DNA of 64,000 nucleotides. It comes from Anoxynatronum sibiricum. GTDB taxonomy: Bacteria > Bacillota > Clostridia > Peptostreptococcales > Tindalliaceae. This document shows, piece by piece, positions 35,229 through 42,199 of this stretch (positions are counted from its first letter, which is position 1; each line of letters begins with the position of its first letter). The stretch is from assembly GCF_039414295.1 (NCBI RefSeq), contig NZ_JBCITM010000008.1:1-64000 (forward strand). The letters run 5' to 3'. Below the pieces are notes generated by a model. It saw only the letters and a list, made by a program, of their open reading frames with translations. It was not told the origin of the DNA and did no database searches. A program made the translations under genes and the position numbers.

Positions 35229-36323
35229 TTACGAAATGTATTGGTCAAAGACTGGTCCCGGGACAATGCCCAAACCCGCCTCTTTGCTCATGGTGATGGC
35301 GGCATTTTCAAAGGCTGGCCCGCCCTGCCAGGGGTCGGCGGCGCAGAGGCCGGGGCCGTCGAGATCACAGCGGGTAATGATGTTTCTGCCTGCTGCCAGA
35401 TGAGCTGCCGCAGCCACACTCAGGCGACTCTCCAGCATGCATCCAACCATGCATTCCATGCCGTAGATTTCTGCCAGGGCACAGATTTTCAATGCCTGAT
35501 AAATACCTCCGGTTTTCATCAGCTTGATATTGATCAGGTCTGCCGCCCGTTCCTGCATGATGCGCAGGGCATCCCGGGGCGAAAAAACACTTTCATCTGC
35601 CAGAATGAGGGTCTCCACCTGCTGGGTGACATACTTCAGACCTTCCAGGTCACCGGCTTTCACCGGCTGTTCCACCAGCTCGATACCCAGGCCGACCTCT
35701 TCCATCTGTCGAATCAGCTTCACCGCCTCCCGGGGCGTCCAGCCCTGGTTGGCATCCAGCCGCAGGGTCACCCCATCTCCCAAGGCCTGCCGAAGGGCTT
35801 TGATTCTTTCCAGATCCTGGCGCGGATCCTTTCCCACCTTTATTTTCAGGGTATCGTACCCCAATAAGACCGCCTGCCGGGCGTCTTCCGCCATTTCCGC
35901 CGGATCATTGACACTGATGGTCAGATCGGTGGTCAGGGTCTGACGGGCACCGCCCAGCAGCCGGAACAAGGGAGCCTGATGATAACGGGCAAAAAGGTCA
36001 TACACAGCCATATCTATCGCTGCTTTGGCGCTGGTGTTGCCCACCAGTGCCGTGTGCAGCCGTGCCATGATGGTTTCCAGCTCCACCACCGGCAGCCCCA
36101 GCAGCCGGGGTCTGATGAATCCCATCACGGCACTTTCAATGCTTTCTCTGGTATCTCCAGTGATGACAGCTGTAGGGGGTGCTTCTCCATAGCCGACGTC
36201 ACCAGTGTCAGTGTGAATGGTGATCAGTATGTCATCCACCGCTTCAACGGTGCGCAGGGCGGTTTTGAAGGGTTTTTTCAACGGAATGCGCAGGCGCTTG
36301 ACTTGAATGTCAGTAATTTTCAC
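35229..36323 (-). CDS. Dipeptide epimerase (L-Ala-D/L-Glu type)
   Basis: 364 residues, an enolase-superfamily member of the muconate-lactonizing subgroup. Catalytic bases are the lysines in L-K-I-K-V-G (KxK near 160) and near 265 (I-N-I-K-L-M-K). Metal ligands are in L-D-A-N-Q, E-Q-P and L-A-D-E-S. The start motif (R-I-P-L-K-K-P-F) and D-x-D-like C-terminus (C-D-L-D-G-P) match AE-epimerases, which convert L-Ala-D-Glu from murein to L-Ala-L-Glu. The GTG start has AAAGGAG upstream. It is first in the unit, 158 bp from a consensus sigma-54 promoter. Confidence 0.92.
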   Translation of the reverse strand: MKITDIQVKRLRIPLKKPFKTALRTVEAVDDILITIHTDTGDVGYGEAPPTAVITGDTRESIESAVMGFIRPRLLGLPVVELETIMARLHTALVGNTSAKAAIDMAVYDLFARYHQAPLFRLLGGARQTLTTDLTISVNDPAEMAEDARQAVLLGYDTLKIKVGKDPRQDLERIKALRQALGDGVTLRLDANQGWTPREAVKLIRQMEEVGLGIELVEQPVKAGDLEGLKYVTQQVETLILADESVFSPRDALRIMQERAADLINIKLMKTGGIYQALKICALAEIYGMECMVGCMLESRLSVAAAAHLAAGRNIITRCDLDGPGLCAADPWQGGPAFENAAITMSKEAGLGIVPGPVFDQYIS

Positions 36324-36340
36324 AGGGTCACTCCTTTTAT

Positions 36341-36386
36341 GAAGAAACTGTTCACTAATCTCACTAATAGAAGAAGCTGTTCACTA
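36341..36386. repeat. 17-bp direct repeat in the epimerase leader
   Basis: GAAGAA(A/G)CTGTTCACTA occurs at 36341-36357 and 36370-36386 with one mismatch, inside the predicted untranslated leader between the sigma-54 promoter and the GTG start. Possibly a regulator site; unknown. Confidence 0.6.
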
Positions 36387-36480
36387 TCAGAAAACGGTTC
36401 GAGCGGCCGGCGAGACTCCTCAAGAAATTTTCGGGACTGATCAAGTGAATCGCAGTACTCCCTACTTCAATGATTAACAT

Positions 36481-36496
36481 TGCAATTATCATGCCA
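36481..36496 (-). promoter_or_regulatory. Sigma-54 (-24/-12) promoter of the murein-peptide operon
   Basis: TGGCATGATAATTGCA on the minus strand fits the consensus TGGCAYRNNNNTTGCW at every defined position. It points at the epimerase gene and lies just downstream of a sigma-54 activator gene. Confidence 0.85.
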
Positions 36497-36750
36497 ACAT
36501 TCTCCCGCCATGAGACAGCTGCCGCTTTCCATCAGCTCCACACCTGCAAGCCGTTGTCTTTCCAGTCTTTCAAGACCGCTTTAAGCAGAACGGTTCATGG
36601 CGACGCCAGTCACAGCGACCATTCATCCCAGTGTTATTGTCCGCTTTTCCGGACTGATATGCCGACGTTTCATTAATCAGCGTCTCGAATGATGACAAGC
36701 CAAGTCTGAAATCCAGCATTTTCAGAAACTTCTTAAATCGATTTGGCGCA

Positions 36751-36872
36751 CAATCCAATAGTTCGTTTTATCGAACTTTATTCCGTTATGCCGGACGTTC
36801 AAAGCAGATTCAGCGCGCTCGCCATCACCATCGGTACGTAAGCGGTTGGTGCTGTAACAATCCTATTGTTCG
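36751..36872. promoter_or_regulatory. Candidate activator-binding sites upstream of the sigma-54 promoter
   Basis: Two 15-bp direct repeats, CAATCC(A/T)AT(A/T)GTTCG at 36751-36765 and 36858-36872, each overlap an inverted repeat: AGTTCG-N6-CGAACT at 36760-36777 and AACAAT-CCT-ATTGTT at 36856-36870. They lie 255-390 bp upstream of the -24 element, where an enhancer would be. The remaining gap (36497-36750) shows nothing else. Confidence 0.5.
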
Positions 36873-36886
36873 ATATCATCCTGTTG

Positions 36887-38752
36887 TTATTCAATCCCAT
36901 GGAGTTTCATTTTTTCGTAAAACTGGGTTTTTCCAATGCCCAACTGCTGCATCGCCTGCCGGCGGCTGCCTTCACACCGGGTCAGAGCTTCCCGAATCAA
37001 CTCTGCTTCCCTTTCCATCAAAGCCACTTTCAGGCTTTTGTCACCCGGTTCCTCCACGGCTTCTTTGGCCTTACCCTGCTGAGGTGCCACCATCAGTTGG
37101 CCTGAAAGAAGCACCGGCCCTTCACAAAGATGAACAGCCCGTTCCAGGATATTTTCCAGCTCCCGCACATTTCCCGGCCAGTGGTACTCCATGAGTTTTT
37201 GCAGCCCTTCTGCCGAAATACGCTTTTCAGCCACCCCTGCCTCCCGGCAGATCCGGGGGAGCAACTCCCTCACCAGCAGTTCAATATCTCCCTGCCGTTT
37301 CCGCAGAGGAGGCATCCAAATGGGGAATACATTGATACGATAATAAAGATCTTCCCGAAAGCGTCCCTGCAGCATTTCTTCTTCCAGGTTTCGGTTGGTG
37401 GCAGCCATGATGCGCACCTGTACCTCTCGCTTCTCATTGCCCCCCACCCGGTAAAAGCTTTTATGCTGCAGCACCTGCAGCATTTTCACCTGAAGAGCCA
37501 GGGGCAGTTCACCGATTTCATCCAACAGCAGCGTGCCGCCGTCGGCCAGTTCAAAAAGACCCTGCTTACCTTCATCCCGGGCACCGGTGAAGGCACCTTT
37601 TTCATACCCAAAAAGCTCGCTTTCCAGCAGGTTTTCCGGGATAGAGCCGCAGTTGATCTGCACGAAGGGAGCCTGAGGATCACTGCCCGCTTCGTGAATG
37701 GCTTTGGCCAGCAGGTTTTTTCCTGTGCCGCTTTCTCCCAGCAGCAAAACAGTTGATTTGTTGGCAGCAGCTTTCATGGCCAGTCTTCGGGTATGCAGAA
37801 TTTCAGGACTTTCCCCCATGATTGCGGCGAAAGTGACAGTAACTGCTGTTTGAGCTTTCAGGCGATTTTCAGCCATTTCCAAGCTGCGCAGTGCTTCATC
37901 CCGTTCCTGAAGGGCCTTTTTCATTTCTGTCACATCCTCCACTTTGAGAACGGCCCCCTGCCGGTAACCATCCCTGTCAACAGGAAAAAGGGAGCAGAGG
38001 GTCTGCCTGCCGTTGATCTCGGCAAAATGATCACAATAGCCCAGAGGACGGCCCGCGGCAGTTTCCAGAAATTCCCGGATGACATCGCTGGGCTCATGGA
38101 TTTCTGTCAGGTGCTTGCCCAGTACATCCAGATGGGCTTCGTGCCGCCCCTTTCCCCGAAAGGGGCTTCCCTCCAGCAGCTGCCGCAGCGCTTCATTTCG
38201 CACCGAATAGCCCCGCTCCTGATAAAACTTCAGGGTTCCCGCCGCACCGTCAAGGGCCACCAAATGACCGATGGCACTGTTGTAGGGAAGTTCAAACAGA
38301 TGGTCATCCACCTGGAGACAGATCTTTTTTTGCTGATAGTGAATGGCCGCCTGAAGACGATGCTTTTTCAGGGTGGTGGTCATTTCAAGAGACTGACGCT
38401 GTACCTCCGGTGAATGCACCAGCACTTTGGCACTGCCGGGCGCGCCTCCCATGATGCCTGCGGCAATCACCGCATCGCCCTGACGAACAGTGCCCGGTGC
38501 AACGCCCATGAGAGCCAGGGTGGATGCGTTTAAACCGCCGTCATCTTCACCCAGACAGTTATCTGCCAGAATCACCAGATCTCCGGTGACCAACTGCCCC
38601 GGCGGGTGTTCATGGGGCTGGTGATACACCACGCCGAAAATCTCCTTGGCCTTCTGATTGTAGAGACGGATGATCCCCTGAGGGTCGATGAAAATAAATC
38701 CTTCCATCATCATGTCGGTGAACAGACGCACATCCGTTTCGTGGAACTTCAT
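36887..38752 (-). CDS. Sigma-54-dependent activator with PAS domains
   Basis: 621 residues. An N-terminal PAS domain (about 5-110) and a second PAS-like domain (about 195-295) are followed by an AAA+ domain (about 320-550) with G-E-S-G-T-G-K-N, the sigma-54 contact loop G-A-F-T-G-A and L-L-D-E-I-G, and by a C-terminal Fis-type helix-turn-helix (R-R-Q-A-M-Q-Q-L-G-I-G-K-T-Q-F). No receiver domain, so it senses a ligand directly. The start at 38752 has AGGAAGGGA; the frame from 38875 is unsupported. It almost certainly activates the sigma-54 promoter immediately downstream. Confidence 0.93.
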   Translation of the reverse strand: MKFHETDVRLFTDMMMEGFIFIDPQGIIRLYNQKAKEIFGVVYHQPHEHPPGQLVTGDLVILADNCLGEDDGGLNASTLALMGVAPGTVRQGDAVIAAGIMGGAPGSAKVLVHSPEVQRQSLEMTTTLKKHRLQAAIHYQQKKICLQVDDHLFELPYNSAIGHLVALDGAAGTLKFYQERGYSVRNEALRQLLEGSPFRGKGRHEAHLDVLGKHLTEIHEPSDVIREFLETAAGRPLGYCDHFAEINGRQTLCSLFPVDRDGYRQGAVLKVEDVTEMKKALQERDEALRSLEMAENRLKAQTAVTVTFAAIMGESPEILHTRRLAMKAAANKSTVLLLGESGTGKNLLAKAIHEAGSDPQAPFVQINCGSIPENLLESELFGYEKGAFTGARDEGKQGLFELADGGTLLLDEIGELPLALQVKMLQVLQHKSFYRVGGNEKREVQVRIMAATNRNLEEEMLQGRFREDLYYRINVFPIWMPPLRKRQGDIELLVRELLPRICREAGVAEKRISAEGLQKLMEYHWPGNVRELENILERAVHLCEGPVLLSGQLMVAPQQGKAKEAVEEPGDKSLKVALMEREAELIREALTRCEGSRRQAMQQLGIGKTQFYEKMKLHGIE

Positions 38753-38875
38753 GGCCGTCCCTCCTTCCTCAGACCTTTCCCGCCAGGCCAAAGGCTTTTC
38801 TGCTATTCTACCAGATCCCCCTGCTTTTGAGAACCATCCGCCCGCTCTTCGAGGGCTGCAACGTTGTTGTTTCAA

Positions 38876-38904
38876 TTGTCAGAGCCACTCTTTTATGGTA
38901 TGAT
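38876..38904 (+). promoter_or_regulatory. Sigma-A promoter for the PLD-type gene
   Basis: TTGTCA-N17-TATGAT, 86 bp before the start codon. Confidence 0.75.
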
Positions 38905-38989
38905 GAGGAGGCGGCAGATGGGCAGTGAAACCTTTCTCTGACCGCCTGCACACGGCACTTCAAATACCAACTTTAAGGCGGGAACCCTT

Positions 38990-40495
38990 TTGAAAGAAAA
39001 ACCGCTGCCCCTGGGCAGAATGATGGTGAAAACCAAATATGGTGGAAAACAACGAAACTACGGGCTCATTTTCAAAGTTTTGGCAGGCATCCTGGTGCTG
39101 GTTATAATGGTCTCGGTGGTAATCACGGGCTTTCTCCATTCCCTGGCACCTTCCCTTTCTTACGAAGGACCGCTGCAGCCGGTGTCAGACCTGACCTTCC
39201 TGGCAGACCTCTCCTGGATCCATGGCGGTGAAATTCAGCATGAGCAGGTTATTTTCGAAGAAATGATCACCCTGGTGGCCAATGCCACCGATTTTATTGT
39301 GGCTGATTTTTTTCTCTTCAATGATGTCTATGACCGATCTGTCAACAGCTACCCTGATTTAACCCGTCAGCTGACAGACGCCCTCATTGCCCGAAAGAAG
39401 GCGGTGCCAGAGCTGCAAGTGGTGCTCATCACCGACGAAATCAACAATTTTTACGGCTCTTATGAAGCCCACCATCTGACACGGCTTCAGGAAGGCGGCA
39501 TCGATGTGGTGGTCACCGACCCGACCGTCATGGGGAATTCCAACCCCCTCTATACCGGCATCTGGAACACTTTAATCACTCACTTTGGCAGCGGCGATTT
39601 CGGTCTCCTTCCCAATCCTTTTGGCACCGACGCCCCCCGGGTCACCCTGCGAAGTTACCTGCGGCTGGCGAATTTCAAGGCCAATCACCGGAAGGTGCTG
39701 ATCACCGAAGAAGCAGCCCTGGTGATGTCAGCCAACCCCCATGATGCCAGTGCGCTTCATTCCAATATGGCCTTTCGTTTCTCAGGACCACTGGCTGCAG
39801 ATCTGCTGGAGACAGAGCGGGAAGTGGCCGTTTTGTCAGGCTACGACAGTTCCCGGTTTCCCACATTGCCCCAGGTGGACTTCATCGCCACCGAAACCCA
39901 CAGTGATACCCAGGCCCGGGTGCTGACGGAGGGTAAAATCAGGGAACATTTGCTGGCTGAAATCAATGAGACAACTGCCGGTGACAGCATCTGGATGGGT
40001 CAGTTTTATATTGGTGACCGCCTGGTGTCAGCGGCCCTTCTGGAAGCTGCCCAGCGAGGGGTGACCATCCGTTTGATTCTCGACCCCAACCGGGATGCCT
40101 TTGGTATTGAAAAGAGCGGCATTCCCAACCGTCCTGCGGCCTCCGAACTGGTGGAAGCTTCCCAGGGTGCCATTGAAATTCGCTGGTACAACACCCAGGG
40201 AGAACAATATCATACCAAACTGACTCTCATTCACCGCAGTGAGAAGAGTGTTCTTTTTGGAGGATCAGCCAATCTGACGAAACGGAATCTGGGAGACAAC
40301 AACCTGGAAACCATGATCAAAGTGGAGACTCCCCGCAATGGTGAACTCTCCACGACCGTCACCGACTACTTCAGGCGGCTCTGGGGCAACCGGGGCGGCC
40401 AATACACCCTTCCTTACGAAGCCTTTGAAGACAGCCGGGTCTGGCGCCAGTGGCTCTACCGTTTCCAGGAATGGAGCGGCTTCTCCACTTTCTAA
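38990..40495 (+). CDS. Membrane-anchored phospholipase D-like protein
   Basis: 501 residues: a basic start, one membrane segment (about 27-48), then a PLD-type region. Two H-x-K motifs are visible: N-H-R-K-V-L-I near residue 230 and Y-H-T-K-L-T-L near 405, the latter followed by G-G-S-A-N-L. The Asp that normally completes each HxKx4D is Glu in the first and His in the second, so full phosphodiesterase or cardiolipin-synthase activity is uncertain. The start is a TTG with AAGGCGGGA upstream; an ATG at residue 11 is possible. Confidence 0.88.
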   Translation: MKEKPLPLGRMMVKTKYGGKQRNYGLIFKVLAGILVLVIMVSVVITGFLHSLAPSLSYEGPLQPVSDLTFLADLSWIHGGEIQHEQVIFEEMITLVANATDFIVADFFLFNDVYDRSVNSYPDLTRQLTDALIARKKAVPELQVVLITDEINNFYGSYEAHHLTRLQEGGIDVVVTDPTVMGNSNPLYTGIWNTLITHFGSGDFGLLPNPFGTDAPRVTLRSYLRLANFKANHRKVLITEEAALVMSANPHDASALHSNMAFRFSGPLAADLLETEREVAVLSGYDSSRFPTLPQVDFIATETHSDTQARVLTEGKIREHLLAEINETTAGDSIWMGQFYIGDRLVSAALLEAAQRGVTIRLILDPNRDAFGIEKSGIPNRPAASELVEASQGAIEIRWYNTQGEQYHTKLTLIHRSEKSVLFGGSANLTKRNLGDNNLETMIKVETPRNGELSTTVTDYFRRLWGNRGGQYTLPYEAFEDSRVWRQWLYRFQEWSGFSTF

Positions 40496-40813
40496 ACTCC
40501 CTCATCAGCCCTCAAACTTCAATTTCCAGCAAAAGAGGTGTGTACGCTTTCGCGACACACCTCAGGTTGAAGACAAAGGGATTTGGCCAGGGCAGCTGAC
40601 TCCAATCTTGTGTTTTTAGCCGAAAGTCTCGAAAACAGCGCCTGAACTCGCTGCGCTCAAACAGCAGGCACTGGCGGTTTTCTCATCTTTTCGAAAAAAC
40701 ACTGACAAGATCTCCAAGGCTGTCCTTTACCAAATCTTTTGTCTTCATCATGTTTTGTCTACAGTCTGATCTGCGCTTTTCAGTTGATGGTTCTTCTTTG
40801 CCGCCACTCCTGA
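40496..40813. other. Convergent gap with a hairpin
   Basis: GAGGTGTGT and its exact complement (40535-40543, 40555-40563) form a stem with an 11-base loop shortly after the PLD gene. There is no T-run, so it is a weak terminator at best. Nothing else is seen before the kinase stop at 40814. Confidence 0.5.
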
Positions 40814-42184
40814 TTATGTTGTCAGTGCCTCCAGTTCCTCTTGCGACAGTTTGTCAAAAGGGACCCGCAGCTCAAAGGTGCTGCCTTCTCCCTCCCGGCT
40901 GGCGACCCGAATCTCTCCACCCAAAAATCCTGCCAACCGCCGGGCAACGGTAAGCCCGATGCCTGCACCGCCAAAATGACGGGTGCTGGAAGAATCTCCC
41001 TGGGTGAACCATTCAAAAATCCGCTCCTGATCTTCCACAGGGATCCCAATGCCTGTATCTGTCACTGCTATTCCAAGAACCACTCGTTCTTTCTGTGCTT
41101 CGATTTCCTTATGGTTTTCATTTTTTTGTTGTTCTTCCACGAGGTATACCCGGAGTCGAATTTTTCCCTGTGTCGTAAATTTAATGGCATTTTCCACAAG
41201 GCCATCCAATATCTGCCGCAGCCGGGAAGCATCGCCCCGGAGAATAAGCGGAACGCCCGCCTCCTGTTCCATCGCCAGTTCCAAATGTTTTTCTTCTGCT
41301 TCGCCCTGCCAGCTGTTTACCAGCGTTTGAAAAAAGTCTGCCATCACCATTTCCTGATGGTGCACCTGTATGTCACCGTCTTCCATGGCGGCAAAATCCA
41401 GCAGATGGTCAATCAGACGAAGCATCCGCCGGCTGGCAATCATCATATGATCAATATAGTCCAGCTGTTCCTCGTCCACCTGGGTGTTGATCAGAAGCTG
41501 AAGAAATCCGTAGACGCCGTTCATGGGCGTGCGAATTTCATGACTGATATTGGCCAAAAACCGATTCTTCGCCTCGTTGGCAGCTTCCGCTTTCGATTTG
41601 GCTTGTTCCAGCGCCCGGCCTTTTTCTTCCAGCGCATCCTGCAGTTCTTTTTCCGGCGTAAGATCCACCAGACTCATTCGAATTTGAGGTGTTCCATTCT
41701 TCAAAAGTAAATTACTTTGAACTTTTGCCGTGCGAACACCCTGATGTGTTTGTATTTGTATTTGCAGGCTGTCCATTTGTGCCACATGTGTCAGATTTCG
41801 CAGATGATGATACACGGCATCCTGGCTCTCAGGCATAATAAATATTTCGATCCGTTCTCCCAGAGTTTCTTTTTCTTGTGCTCCTGTTAGCAGGCAAAAC
41901 TCCCGGTTGACCGCCTGAATGCAATGGTGCCTGTCGATGACCACATAGGCCACCGGCGCATCCTGAAACAGGCTGATATAATGAATCTGAGAGTTCTCCA
42001 GTTCTTCCTGTACCCGCATTAGTTCCAGGTTCTGATATTCCAGCTCCTGGTGATAGATACTGACTTCCTGCATTAACTCTTCCACGGGTTTGCTTTTGAG
42101 AAAATCGGGATCTATGTGCCTTTTTTTAATGGCTTCTTCGATACGCTGCTGCAATTGTTTCCCTTGCTCATGGTTGTGGCTCAT
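40814..42184 (-). CDS. Cytoplasmic PAS sensor histidine kinase
   Basis: 456 residues, no membrane segment. A helical start (about 1-65), one PAS domain (about 65-185), a coiled coil, then HisKA with N-I-S-H-E-I-R-T-P-M-N (His near 218) and HATPase (D-T-G-I-G-I-P, F-G-G-A-G-I-G-L). No receiver domain is present. It starts 15 bp after the CheB-CheR-PAS gene with an AAGGAAA site, so the two form one signalling unit without an adjacent response regulator. Confidence 0.93.
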   Translation of the reverse strand: MSHNHEQGKQLQQRIEEAIKKRHIDPDFLKSKPVEELMQEVSIYHQELEYQNLELMRVQEELENSQIHYISLFQDAPVAYVVIDRHHCIQAVNREFCLLTGAQEKETLGERIEIFIMPESQDAVYHHLRNLTHVAQMDSLQIQIQTHQGVRTAKVQSNLLLKNGTPQIRMSLVDLTPEKELQDALEEKGRALEQAKSKAEAANEAKNRFLANISHEIRTPMNGVYGFLQLLINTQVDEEQLDYIDHMMIASRRMLRLIDHLLDFAAMEDGDIQVHHQEMVMADFFQTLVNSWQGEAEEKHLELAMEQEAGVPLILRGDASRLRQILDGLVENAIKFTTQGKIRLRVYLVEEQQKNENHKEIEAQKERVVLGIAVTDTGIGIPVEDQERIFEWFTQGDSSSTRHFGGAGIGLTVARRLAGFLGGEIRVASREGEGSTFELRVPFDKLSQEELEALTT

Positions 42185-42199
42185 TTTCCTTCACCCCGA

